A DNA stretch of 52,097 nt from assembly GCA_024401635.1 (NCBI GenBank), contig JAKSKP010000006.1, forward strand, positions 1 to 52,097, given 5' to 3'. The DNA comes from Bacteroidales bacterium (lineage in GTDB: Bacteria; Bacteroidota; Bacteroidia; Bacteroidales; UBA932). Below are positions 35,019 to 43,629 of the stretch, piece after piece (position 1 is the first letter of the stretch; each line of letters starts with the position of its first letter). Under the pieces are notes generated by a model. It did no database searches, was not told the origin of the DNA, and saw only the letters and a program-made list of their open reading frames with translations. The position numbers were made by a program, and so were the translations under genes.

Positions 35019-36437
35019 ATGAGGAAAAAACAGGAAATCATACTCGATAACGTAAAGATCGAGGCAGTTGCCGCAGAAGGCAAAGCCATCGCCCATATCG
35101 ACGGTGTCGCCCTTTTCGTACAGTTTGCAGTTCCCGGCGATATTGTCCGCGTGAAAGTCACGAAAAAGAAAAAGAACTATATGGAAGGCTACATTCTAGA
35201 AATGGTGGAGCCTTCAAAAGACAGGCTGGATCCGTTCTGCAAATATTTCGGAGTATGCGGCGGATGCAAATGGCAGCCGCTGCCCTATGAGATGCAACTT
35301 GAGGCGAAACGTCAGCAGGTTTATGATCAGCTTGTGCGTATCGGACATCTCGAAGTACCTGAAGTAAAACCTACGATAGCATCAGACAACATCGTATATT
35401 ACAGGAACAAGCTTGAATTCACTTTCAGCGAGCGCAGATGGCTTTATCCCGGCGAGGACCCCGATGCCATGACTCCCGATGAACGGCTCGGACTGGGATT
35501 CCACGTCGGTCGTTTCTTCGACAAAGTCCTAGACATAGACGATTGCCGTCTGCAGCCCTCCCCTTCCAATGAAATACGCAATTTCATTCGCAGTTATGCG
35601 ATAGATAACTCATTGACATTCTTTAATATACGCGAACACACCGGCTTCCTTCGCAATATGGTTGTCCGCAATACGGCAAAGGGTGAGGTGATGCTGGTCG
35701 TGGTCTTCCATCACGAAGACAGAAATGCCCGTACAGACCTGCTGGATGCCATTTCCGAGACCTTCCCTCAGATAGTGAGCCTGTACTACGTAATCAACGG
35801 CAAGGCAAACGACAGCATTTCCGACCAGGAATGCATACTCTACAGGGGCGATGAGGCCATATACGAGACTATGGAGAACCTGCGGTTCAGGATAGGCCCG
35901 AAGTCTTTCTATCAGACCAATACGGCCCAGGCCCTCAAACTCTACGGCGTAGCCCGGGAATTTGCCGCCCTGACAGGCTCTCAGACAGTATATGACCTTT
36001 ATACGGGCACCGGGACAATCGCGCAGTTCGTCAGCGCCAAGGCAGCGAAGGTCATAGGCATAGAATATGTACCTGAGGCCATCGAGGACGCCAAGGTCAA
36101 CGCTGAAGGCAACGGAATCACTAACTGCGAATTCTACGCAGGCGACATGAAGGACGTTCTCAACGCCTCATTCATAGAGGCTCACGGCCATCCGGACGTG
36201 GTGATACTCGATCCCCCGAGAGCAGGGATTCATCCCGACGTGGCAAAGGTCATAATGGACGCTGCTCCGGAGCGTATGGTCTACGTCAGCTGCAATCCGG
36301 CATCACAGGCCCGTGATCTGGAGCTTTTCTGCAATGCAGCCGGCAGTGTCCGGTACCGCATCACGGCCGTCCAGCCGGTGGATATGTTCCCGCACACCCA
36401 TCACGTGGAAAACGTCGTGGCCCTGGAGAAAATCTAG
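35019..36437 (+). CDS. rlmD: 23S rRNA (uracil-5-)-methyltransferase, RumA family
   Basis: 472 residues. An N-terminal TRAM RNA-binding domain (1-62, IVRVKVTKKKKNYMEGYI), then iron-sulfur ligands Cys74, Cys80, Cys83 (CKYFGVCGGCKW) and a later Cys in DIDDCRLQ. The SAM methylase has YDLYTGTGTIAQFVS, catalytic region DPPRAG, and the nucleophile Cys in YVSCNPAS. It methylates C5 of a uridine in 23S rRNA or tRNA; whether it is RlmD, RlmC or TrmA-like in target cannot be told from sequence alone. The gene has a full-consensus promoter ending 4 bases before the ATG. Confidence 0.85.
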   Translation: MRKKQEIILDNVKIEAVAAEGKAIAHIDGVALFVQFAVPGDIVRVKVTKKKKNYMEGYILEMVEPSKDRLDPFCKYFGVCGGCKWQPLPYEMQLEAKRQQVYDQLVRIGHLEVPEVKPTIASDNIVYYRNKLEFTFSERRWLYPGEDPDAMTPDERLGLGFHVGRFFDKVLDIDDCRLQPSPSNEIRNFIRSYAIDNSLTFFNIREHTGFLRNMVVRNTAKGEVMLVVVFHHEDRNARTDLLDAISETFPQIVSLYYVINGKANDSISDQECILYRGDEAIYETMENLRFRIGPKSFYQTNTAQALKLYGVAREFAALTGSQTVYDLYTGTGTIAQFVSAKAAKVIGIEYVPEAIEDAKVNAEGNGITNCEFYAGDMKDVLNASFIEAHGHPDVVILDPPRAGIHPDVAKVIMDAAPERMVYVSCNPASQARDLELFCNAAGSVRYRITAVQPVDMFPHTHHVENVVALEKI

Positions 36438-36478
36438 AACCTGTTTTAGAACCTCTTTTAAATTTCCTTCCTTTTTAG

Positions 36479-36486
36479 TAAATTTG
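36479..36486 (+). promoter_or_regulatory. -7 box of the caxA operon
   Basis: TAAATTTG fits TAnnTTTG, 21 bases before the exchanger ATG. Confidence 0.45.
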
Positions 36487-36507
36487 CCATCTGTGTATTG
36501 AAACCTT

Positions 36508-37470
36508 ATGCTACTCAATATAGCGATACTCATATTGGGCCTTGCCCTTGTGGTGTTCGGTTCCGAATGGCTTGTTGACGGTGCCTCAGACGTGGCCCGC
36601 CGTAGCGGCATCAGCGAATTCGTCATTGGGCTCACAATAGTCGGAATAGGCACCAGCACCCCTGAAATGGTGGTTTCCTTCATCGGTGCGATACAAGGCA
36701 GCGCTGATATTTCCATAGGCAACGTCATAGGCAGCAATATATTCAATACCCTGATGATCCTGGGCTGTACAGCCCTGATTCTTCCTCTCACAATCTCCGA
36801 ACATGCCATAAAGCGTGACATACCCATCAATCTGGGCGTCACGCTTCTTCTGATTCTGCTGGGATGCTGCAACCCTGGCTTCGAGAACACACTCAGCCGG
36901 GTGGACGGAGCCATAATGCTGCTGCTTTTCGCAGCATATCTCTATATGTCCTTCAAGGAAGGCCGTGAGACGGATTACGGTGAAGAGAGCGGGGGCACAG
37001 CCCATAAGTCATACAGTCACAAGGCCATACCGATAACAATGATAATCGTGGGATTGGCCTCACTGATTGCCGGCGGACGCCTGTTCGTGAACAGCGCCGT
37101 CGATATTGCCCACGCCCTTGGCTGGAGCGACAAATTCATAGGAATCACCATATTGGCCGGTGGCACCTCCCTGCCTGAACTCGCAACCTGCGTGGTGGCC
37201 GCCTTCAAGAAGAAGGGCCAGCTGGCCCTGGGCAACATCCTGGGGAGCAACATATCCAACATACTGCTCATCCTCGGAGGTTCCGCTCTGATCCGTCCCC
37301 TCAGTATGGAAAACATTTCCACAGTGGATCTGGGCACCCTTTTCCTCAGCGCATTATTAATCTTCGTATCATATTACACCTTTGTCAAAAAGAAGTTGGG
37401 CAGAGTTGAAGCAGTATGCCTCCTGCTGATGGAAGCGGCGTATATGTATACATTAATCACTGATTTATAA
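36508..37470 (+). CDS. Calcium/sodium antiporter (CaCA family, YrbG-like)
   Basis: 320 residues with about ten membrane helices in two repeats. The alpha-repeat signatures are plain: GTSTPEMVVS with GNVIGSNIFNTL in the first half, and GGTSLPELAT with GNILGSNISNIL in the second. It exchanges Na+ (or H+) for Ca2+ at the inner membrane. Its last base is shared with the first base of the next ATG, so the PLP enzyme is co-translated. Confidence 0.93.
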   Translation: MLLNIAILILGLALVVFGSEWLVDGASDVARRSGISEFVIGLTIVGIGTSTPEMVVSFIGAIQGSADISIGNVIGSNIFNTLMILGCTALILPLTISEHAIKRDIPINLGVTLLLILLGCCNPGFENTLSRVDGAIMLLLFAAYLYMSFKEGRETDYGEESGGTAHKSYSHKAIPITMIIVGLASLIAGGRLFVNSAVDIAHALGWSDKFIGITILAGGTSLPELATCVVAAFKKKGQLALGNILGSNISNILLILGGSALIRPLSMENISTVDLGTLFLSALLIFVSYYTFVKKKLGRVEAVCLLLMEAAYMYTLITDL

Positions 37471-38765
37471 TGAGTTTCAAACCTACGGAGTATATACTTG
37501 AAAATGTAGCGGACGGCAGGCGTTTCGAAGACGATGGGTGGTCTCTGTCGGCACCTGATTCCGGCACGCCCTCGCTCATAAGAGCCGTCTACAGCGAAAA
37601 ATCATTCAAACCAGATGACAGCCTGGACGGCTTGTACAGGTACGCAGGCTGGATGCCGGTCAAACGCACGCTGAAAGGCAGCTGCGCCCCGGTCACATAC
37701 AAATCCGAAGGTCTGGCAAAGGAGCTGGGCCTCAAGCAGCTTTACATTACCTTCAACGGATGGAACCCTGAAATCGGAGCGGAATTCCACACTTGTTCCT
37801 TTAAGGAAACCGAGGCGTACAGCGTGTGCGGCAGGCTCCCCGAGGATGAGAAACGCGTTCTGGTGGTCGCCTCTGCGGGAAACACCGCGAGAGCTTTCGC
37901 TTCGGTGTGCAGCAGGAACAACATACCTCTGCTCCTGAGCATTCCTTTCGACAACATAGATGCCCTTTGGTTTGACGGCCCTCTGAACGACTGCGTCAAG
38001 ATCGTAGCCGCTCCTTCCGGATCCGACTATTTCGATGCCATCGCCCTTGCCGACAAGGTATGCACCGATGAGATGTTCCTTTCCGAGGGCGGAGCGAAAA
38101 ACATCGCCAGACGCGACGGTATGGGCACCACCGTGCTTTCCGCCGTTGAAAAGACAGGCCGTATTCCCGATTACTATTTCCAGGCAGTAGGCAGCGGAAC
38201 CGGAGCCATCGCAGCCTGGGAAAACAATCTGAGACTCATAGATGACGGGCGCTTCTGCAAGCACAAGATGAAACTGATGACTTCCCAGAACGCTCCTTTC
38301 ACGATAATGTACGACTCCTGGAAACTCAGGCAGAGGACTCTCGTGGATTTCCCGGCGGAACGGGCCAGAAAGGATGCAGCTGCCATACGCGCCAAAGTTC
38401 TGAGCAACAGGAAGCCTCCCTATTCGCTCTCAGGCGGTCTCTATGACGCCCTGGTCGATACACACGGACAGATGTACTGCGTAAGCAACGAGGAGCTGGT
38501 TTTCTGGCAGCAGAAATTCGAGCAGACCGAAGGCGTGGACATCTATTCCGCAGCAGCCGTTGCAGTGGCATCCCTCAGCCAGGCCGTCAGGAACAGAGAA
38601 GTAATGTCCGACGAGCTCATAATGCTCAACATAACAGGCGGTGGAGAAAAGAGGGCCAAACGCGAATTGGGTTCAGCCCTTCATTATGCTGCTCCCGACC
38701 TGATAATATCCCCCGACACAGACACGCCGGACGTTGTATCCCAAGTGAAAAACCTATTCCTGTAA
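37470..38765 (+). CDS. Cysteate synthase-like/threonine-synthase-family PLP enzyme
   Basis: 431 residues, fold type II PLP enzyme. The Schiff-base lysine is Lys112 in CSFKETEAYS; the glycine-rich phosphate clamp is seen in SAGNTARAF (after VVA) and AVGSGTGAIAAW. The opening (YILENVADGRRFEDDGW) is unlike canonical Bacteroidales ThrC, which starts MKYYSTN. It fits the clade annotated as cysteate synthase, which makes cysteate from phosphoserine and sulfite, a precursor of sulfonolipids in some Bacteroidales; this specificity is from memory of the family and needs testing. Overlaps the exchanger by one base and precedes an acyltransferase by 4 bases. Confidence 0.65.
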   Translation: MSFKPTEYILENVADGRRFEDDGWSLSAPDSGTPSLIRAVYSEKSFKPDDSLDGLYRYAGWMPVKRTLKGSCAPVTYKSEGLAKELGLKQLYITFNGWNPEIGAEFHTCSFKETEAYSVCGRLPEDEKRVLVVASAGNTARAFASVCSRNNIPLLLSIPFDNIDALWFDGPLNDCVKIVAAPSGSDYFDAIALADKVCTDEMFLSEGGAKNIARRDGMGTTVLSAVEKTGRIPDYYFQAVGSGTGAIAAWENNLRLIDDGRFCKHKMKLMTSQNAPFTIMYDSWKLRQRTLVDFPAERARKDAAAIRAKVLSNRKPPYSLSGGLYDALVDTHGQMYCVSNEELVFWQQKFEQTEGVDIYSAAAVAVASLSQAVRNREVMSDELIMLNITGGGEKRAKRELGSALHYAAPDLIISPDTDTPDVVSQVKNLFL

Positions 38766-38769
38766 TATT

Positions 38770-39936
38770 ATGGTTGAAACAGACAAATTTTCAGACATCA
38801 GCCCCTACAATGACGAAGAAGCCGTTGCTGCTCTTGCCAAAGTTGCCTCGCATCCTGCCATTTCGCGAATCTCACAATATTTCTATCCGGAAAAAGCTCC
38901 CGGATACCTGGCCCATCAGATAAAGAAAGTCCACAGCATCGAGGAATTCCAGACCCTCGTGATGACCAAACTTGTGGACAGGGTGCTCGGATTCTCCGCT
39001 TCACATTTTACCTATGACGGTGTGGAGAATCTTCCCGCCAACAGGACCTTTCTGGCCATGAGCAACCACAGGGACATCATACTTGACCCCGCCATCACCC
39101 AGCTTGTCCTTTACAGGAACAATATCCCGATGACGGAAATATGCGTCGGCAGCAACCTCATCACCAATCCGTTCATCGAATGGCTCATACGGTCCAACAG
39201 GATGATAAAGGTCGTACGCGGCATTTCCGCCAGGGAGCTCTACCTCAGCTCACAACTGCTCAGCGAATACATAAGGCAGACCATAACCACGGGGACCCAC
39301 AGCATATGGCTTGCCCAGCGTCAGGGACGCACCAAGAACGGCTGCGACCTTACGGAGCAAGGGCTGCTCAAAATGCTCGACATGAGCGGCAAGGGAAGCT
39401 TCGAAGAGAACTTCATGGCCCTGAACATCATCCCGATGAGCATCTCGTACCAGTACGAGTCCTGTGACATTCTCAAGGCCCGTGAGATTTACATCAGCCG
39501 CCGTCATAAATATGAAAAGATGCAGGGCGAAGACCTTCACAGCATCATAACGGGCGTCACCCAGCAGAAAGGGAACATACATCTCAACATAGGGACACCT
39601 CTCAGCGAAAGGGAGATACGTCAGGCCGGCGAATGCGACAAGAATGACCGTTACCAGAAAATGAGGCACGCCGTGAACAAGCGCGTCATAATGGGTTACC
39701 ACCTATGGGACACCAACTACATCGCATACGATGCCTTGGAAGGCGGCGAGGAATATGCTCATATGTACACCCCGGAGCAGAAGGACAGTTTCGAGGAATA
39801 TATGCAGATCCAGATGGATTCCGTGGAAAGCGAACTCGACCGTAACGAACTGAAGGACATACTCCTGCATATATATGCAGGTCCCATATACTCCAGAAAG
39901 AAAATCGAAGCCGGACTTCTTCTGGACGGAGAATAG
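38770..39936 (+). CDS. PlsC-like 1-acyl-glycerol-phosphate/lipid acyltransferase
   Basis: 388 residues. The HX4D catalytic motif is NHRDIILD (in AMSNHRDIILDPAIT, about residue 98), and the substrate motif is near ISIWLAQRQGRTKNG. The 90 residues before the catalytic motif and the helical C-terminal 120 residues are longer than a minimal PlsC. It should transfer an acyl chain from acyl-ACP or CoA to a lipid precursor; the acceptor is unknown. Immediately behind the cysteate-synthase-like gene; an aminolipid or sulfonolipid link is only suggested by that. Convergent with queA, 5 bases apart. Confidence 0.75.
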   Translation: MVETDKFSDISPYNDEEAVAALAKVASHPAISRISQYFYPEKAPGYLAHQIKKVHSIEEFQTLVMTKLVDRVLGFSASHFTYDGVENLPANRTFLAMSNHRDIILDPAITQLVLYRNNIPMTEICVGSNLITNPFIEWLIRSNRMIKVVRGISARELYLSSQLLSEYIRQTITTGTHSIWLAQRQGRTKNGCDLTEQGLLKMLDMSGKGSFEENFMALNIIPMSISYQYESCDILKAREIYISRRHKYEKMQGEDLHSIITGVTQQKGNIHLNIGTPLSEREIRQAGECDKNDRYQKMRHAVNKRVIMGYHLWDTNYIAYDALEGGEEYAHMYTPEQKDSFEEYMQIQMDSVESELDRNELKDILLHIYAGPIYSRKKIEAGLLLDGE

Positions 39937-39941
39937 CAGTC

Positions 39942-41165
39942 CTATTTCAAAGCATAAAGCAGAGAACTGTCCCCGTAACTGAGGAAACGGTATCCGTTAT
40001 TGAGCGCGTGGTCATAGATCACGCGCCAATTGTCTGCAACAAACGCGCTGATAAGAAGAAGCAGGGTGCTCTGCGGCTGATGGAAATTGGTTACAAGTAT
40101 GTCGACTATGCGCAGTTTGTAACCCGGAACGATAATTATCCTTGTTCCAAGACTTATCTCCTTCAAGGAATGTTTCCCGGCATAGGAAATCAGGGCGTCC
40201 AGGGCATCCTGCACCGAATGCACGCACCTGCACTCGTATGGTTCCCATTGGGCTATATCCCTGAGTTCTCCCGTCTCAATGCATTGTACACCGGCCCAGT
40301 ACAGAGATTCGAGCGTACGCACGGACGTTGTTCCAACCGCGATGAGGGGGCGTCCCGAAGCCTTGTGGGCCGCAAGCCTGCGGAGGAATTCAACAGTCAC
40401 TACAAAAGGCTCACGGTGCATTGTATGGCCGGAAATGCTCTCAGACTTGACCGGGAGGAAAGTGCCGGCACCGACGTGCAGGCATACCTTCTCGATGGCG
40501 ATTCCCTTATCCTTGATCTCGTCCATCACCTTTGCAGTGAAATGTAATCCTGCAGTGGGGGCTGCGACAGATCCACGCTGAAGGGCATAGGTGGTCTGAT
40601 ATCTTTCGAGGTCTATGTCCTGGGTATCCCTGTTCAGATATGGAGGAATGGGAATAGTTCCGCAAATGTCCAGAACTTCGCTGAAATCGAAGTCACCTTT
40701 CCAGAGGAACTCCACTATGGACGTCTCACCGTCGCGCCGTATAAGCGTCGCACGCAAATCAAGCCCGTCCACACGCTTGTCAGCGCCCGGATTCATAATA
40801 ACCAGTGATTCGCTCTCTTTCCAGCGTTTTACATTGCCCACTATGCATTTCCACTGGCAGGAGCCTACAGCAGCGAAATTGCTGACATAGTCGTGCGGGC
40901 TGCCGGGCTCAAGGCAGAATATCTCGATATGGGCTCCAGAAACTCTCTGAAAATGCAATCTGGCGGGAACAACTTTGGTCTCGTTGAATACCATCATTGC
41001 ATCAGAGGGGAGAAGACTGGGCAGATCGCGGAATATATGGTCGGATATCCCGGCATCTTTGAATTCCAGAAGTTTCGAAGAGTCACGTTCGGGTAGAGGA
41101 TACTTCGCTATCCGCTCGTCGGGCAAAAAATATGTAAAATCCTTAATGTTGATTTCAGGTATCAT
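39942..41165 (-). CDS. queA: tRNA preQ1(34) S-adenosylmethionine ribosyltransferase-isomerase
   Basis: About 407 residues from ATG at 41165; a GTG two codons upstream lies inside the -7 box. Family motifs FNETKVVPARL, SVAAPTAGLHFT and VTNFHQPQSTLLLLISAF are intact. The enzyme adds the epoxycyclopentane precursor to preQ1 in tRNA on the way to queuosine. Length is at the upper end of the family. Promoter overlaps TTTACAA repeats that belong to the HTH gene's region. Confidence 0.94.
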   Translation of the reverse strand: MIPEINIKDFTYFLPDERIAKYPLPERDSSKLLEFKDAGISDHIFRDLPSLLPSDAMMVFNETKVVPARLHFQRVSGAHIEIFCLEPGSPHDYVSNFAAVGSCQWKCIVGNVKRWKESESLVIMNPGADKRVDGLDLRATLIRRDGETSIVEFLWKGDFDFSEVLDICGTIPIPPYLNRDTQDIDLERYQTTYALQRGSVAAPTAGLHFTAKVMDEIKDKGIAIEKVCLHVGAGTFLPVKSESISGHTMHREPFVVTVEFLRRLAAHKASGRPLIAVGTTSVRTLESLYWAGVQCIETGELRDIAQWEPYECRCVHSVQDALDALISYAGKHSLKEISLGTRIIIVPGYKLRIVDILVTNFHQPQSTLLLLISAFVADNWRVIYDHALNNGYRFLSYGDSSLLYALK

Positions 41166-41170
41166 ATCCA

Positions 41171-41201
41171 CAAAGATACTACATTTTGAAGTCGTTTACA
41201 A
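41171..41201 (-). promoter_or_regulatory. Promoter of queA (leaderless)
   Basis: Leftward TTG (41201-41199), 20 bases, TATCTTTG (41178-41171), then 5 bases to the ATG at 41165. The TTG lies inside a TTTACAA site (41195-41201), so the HTH regulator could also control queA. Confidence 0.6.
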
Positions 41202-41635
41202 GGTTACATTTGTAATTCAAATACAAATATTAATTATAGAATTGTAAATAAATATATAAAGTTTACAATGAATTTTACAGTGATAAATGCATTGCATAGC
41301 ATTGACCCGTGGAACATTTTCACAAAGAAAACCAATAAAGTCAAAGCACTGAAACCCAAATAATTGCCGAATTAATATAAACTAATGGATTAACAAATTA
41401 GACAAAAACCCTCAGAATTTAAGCCATTTTGCTGGGCCCAACATAGAATAATGCAACATAACCCAATGTTTCCCAGCATTTTAGACTATACTACATAAAT
41501 TTCAATATAATTTATAATAAAAGCCTCCCTTCCACCCTACCCCACTGTTTACAATTTTAAACTGACTAAAATTCACAGAAGTAAACAAAATAATGCTTAC
41601 ATTTGTAAAAGCAACCCGTACAACACTGTTTACAA
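41195..41635 (+). promoter_or_regulatory. Array of TTTACAA/TTGTAAA operator-like sites
   Basis: This 450-base AT-rich stretch has no gene. It holds exact TTTACAA at 41195, 41262, 41548 and 41629, and exact TTGTAAA at 41242 and 41603. The palindrome TTACA-TT-TGTAA occurs twice (41204-41215, 41597-41608), and ATTGTAAA (41241-41248) pairs with TTTACAAT (41262-41269). CACTGTTTACAA is repeated at 41543 and 41624. The second palindrome contains TACATTTG, a TAnnTTTG box for the downstream gene. By base composition I would expect about 0.2 such heptamers by chance (hand estimate); six are present. This fits autorepression by the adjacent HTH protein. Confidence 0.65.
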
Positions 41636-41636
41636 A

Positions 41637-42032
41637 ATGAAACAACGTCTGGAGCAATTTCTTTCCGCCGAAAACCTCACCAAGGCCCAATTCGCCGATT
41701 CCATCAACGTGGCGCGCGCCGCTGTCTCCCACATCATAGCCGGGCGCAACAAACCAGGCTACGAGTTCATTGTAAATACTATGAAGAAATACCCTCAATT
41801 GAGCATAGAGTGGCTTCTGACGGGGGTAGGAAGAATGTATAAGAATACTGAAACCCAGTCACAACAGCCCCAGACCTACGAAACAGAAGAGCCTAACATC
41901 TTTAGCGATACATTAAATAAAACGACCTATCAAAATATATCTAAGGAAGTTACGCAGATAAATACAAAATCTTCTAAAGTAAAAAAGATTTTTGTGCTGT
42001 ATGAAGACGGCACTTACGGCGAATTTTGCTAA
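41637..42032 (+). CDS. XRE-family helix-turn-helix transcriptional regulator
   Basis: 131 residues. The first 65 are an HTH_3/XRE domain (LTKAQFADSINVARAAVSHIIAGRNKPGYEFI) with a WLLTGVGRMY end; the rest is a Gln/Thr-rich linker and a conserved-looking tail (KKIFVLYEDGTYGEFC). It resembles CI-type regulators and a common Bacteroidota chromosomal family. It sits downstream of an array of TTTACAA sites, so it likely represses itself and perhaps queA. The next gene follows 9 bases later. Confidence 0.85.
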   Translation: MKQRLEQFLSAENLTKAQFADSINVARAAVSHIIAGRNKPGYEFIVNTMKKYPQLSIEWLLTGVGRMYKNTETQSQQPQTYETEEPNIFSDTLNKTTYQNISKEVTQINTKSSKVKKIFVLYEDGTYGEFC

Positions 42033-42041
42033 ATTTGTTTC

Positions 42042-42695
42042 GTGAACTTTAAAACGAAAATAGGAGTCAGGGTTTGCAACAAGGCAAACGGAGCCGAGTA
42101 TGTCTGCGCTCTCAACACTTTGGCGTATTCCTTCGTCATAATTGATTGCACGGACGTTTCCAAAAGCATAGCCACGCTCAAAAAGCTTCCCCGTGAAACC
42201 AATATCATCGCCCATCTGGACAAGAGGAAGGAAAGCACATACTTCGACAAGAAGAAGGATATGGTGGCCAGCTATGCCCTGCTCTATGATTTTGTGGACG
42301 CTTTCATCATATCCGGCTATGACGAGCTCTCGGATGATATAGACCAGCTCATCAATCTGAGACTCTACAATGACGAATATCGCCCCATCCTGATGGAAAT
42401 TCCGGATGATATGACCTATGACGAACTTGATGACGTCATTGCATACGCCAAGCTGAGCAACATCGATGGCCTGTCAGTGTCGAATCCGCGTCTTCTGAAA
42501 CACGCCGTAGAAAAATCGGAAGGCATACTTACGATTATCGCCGATAACGTAAATGATGCTGAGCTGGCAGCCTCATGCTTGAGGGCCGGCGCCAGCCTGA
42601 TTTCAGTCAATTCCGGCAGATATCCCTACCTGTCTATATTCAAAGGACGCAGGCTCATCAAGAGACTCCGCAAATCAGGCGCCGAGTACGCGTAG
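42042..42695 (+). CDS. Dihydroorotate-dehydrogenase-like TIM-barrel protein of unknown function
   Basis: 217 residues starting at GTG 42042, preceded 4 bases earlier by TAAATTTG. The C-terminal third resembles DHOD: IDGLSVSN, then IIADNVNDAELAASCLRAGASLISVNSG, in the place of the phosphate-binding loop and LVQVYTG strand. The N-terminal part (GVRVCNKANGAEYV) is divergent and the catalytic Ser/Cys region and FMN residues are not recognisable. It is much shorter than PyrD (about 300-325), so it is probably not a working DHOD but a related barrel that may bind a ligand. Paired with the XRE gene; its end overlaps the convergent dipeptidase by 21 bases. Confidence 0.6.
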   Translation: MNFKTKIGVRVCNKANGAEYVCALNTLAYSFVIIDCTDVSKSIATLKKLPRETNIIAHLDKRKESTYFDKKKDMVASYALLYDFVDAFIISGYDELSDDIDQLINLRLYNDEYRPILMEIPDDMTYDELDDVIAYAKLSNIDGLSVSNPRLLKHAVEKSEGILTIIADNVNDAELAASCLRAGASLISVNSGRYPYLSIFKGRRLIKRLRKSGAEYA

Positions 42696-43625
42696 GAAGT
42701 TTTCGCCTGCAACCTTGGCCAGATCCGCTTCCGAGTATCCCCTGCCCCTGAGTTCCTCAAAGACCTTCCACATCTTCGACACATCCTCCATACCTTCGGG
42801 AGCGATGTCTATTCCGTCAAAATCCGAACCTATGCCGACGTGGTCTATGCCGGCAACCTCCACGGCGTGGTCTATATGGTCGGCTATCCTGACATAGGAA
42901 CAACTGGGACCGTTGTCGGTGCAACCGTCCTGAAGGAAAACCGGGTAGAAATTTATCTGTATGACTCCACCGTTGTCCGCCAGGGCGCGCAGCATTTCAT
43001 CCGTCATATTGCGTCTGTGTCCGGCAAGGGCCCTGCAACAGCTATGCGTGCTGACAATAGGTTTCTGCGTCACGTCAAGCACGTCGAAGAAAGACTTGTC
43101 GCTAATATGGGCGCAGTCCACCAGCATACCTGAAGAGTTCATCTTTCTGACAACCTCCCTGCCGAGTGCGGAAAGGCCGTTGTTGGAGCCATTTCCCGCA
43201 GCGCTGTCACATATCAGATTGTCAGCATTGTGGCAAAGGGTCACATATCTGACGCCCTGGGCACGGAACCACTCCAGACGGGACATGTCACTGCCTATTG
43301 CAGACCCGTTTTCAAGCCCGAGCATTATGCTCAGAAGCCCTTTGGCCTTATTTGCCCTGGCATCGGCCTCGGAATAAGCCATCGCGGCGATCTGAGGGTG
43401 ACGCTCGACTTCCAGCCTGGTCTGCTCCAGCATTTCCCGTGCATAGTCCCAGGCCTGCAGGGAATCCATCTGGGGCGGAACATACAATGCGAAAAAGGAG
43501 GCGTCGACACCTCCCTTCCGCAATCTGGGGAAATCCACGTGTCCATCAGTCGAACATACTGACAAGTCCCTGTGGAAACGCAGTATCTGCGACGGAGTGT
43601 CGCAGTGTGAATCAAGTACGAACAC
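42675..43625 (-). CDS. Membrane dipeptidase (M19 renal dipeptidase family)
   Basis: 316 residues with no signal peptide. The binuclear zinc site is seen as DSHCDT (HxD), GLENGSAI, CAHISD and VSTHSCCRAL, with GIGSDFDGID near the end. It hydrolyses dipeptides, including D-amino-acid types, and its cytoplasmic location suggests peptide or muropeptide salvage. Last gene of the valS operon, 4 bases after the DUF2807 gene. Confidence 0.93.
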   Translation of the reverse strand: MFVLDSHCDTPSQILRFHRDLSVCSTDGHVDFPRLRKGGVDASFFALYVPPQMDSLQAWDYAREMLEQTRLEVERHPQIAAMAYSEADARANKAKGLLSIMLGLENGSAIGSDMSRLEWFRAQGVRYVTLCHNADNLICDSAAGNGSNNGLSALGREVVRKMNSSGMLVDCAHISDKSFFDVLDVTQKPIVSTHSCCRALAGHRRNMTDEMLRALADNGGVIQINFYPVFLQDGCTDNGPSCSYVRIADHIDHAVEVAGIDHVGIGSDFDGIDIAPEGMEDVSKMWKVFEELRGRGYSEADLAKVAGENFLRVLGA

Positions 43626-43629
43626 TTCC

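Noticed and set aside
41180-41636. Hidden small gene in the 450-base gap
   Set aside because: Stop codons and base composition give no supported frame; the content looks regulatory.
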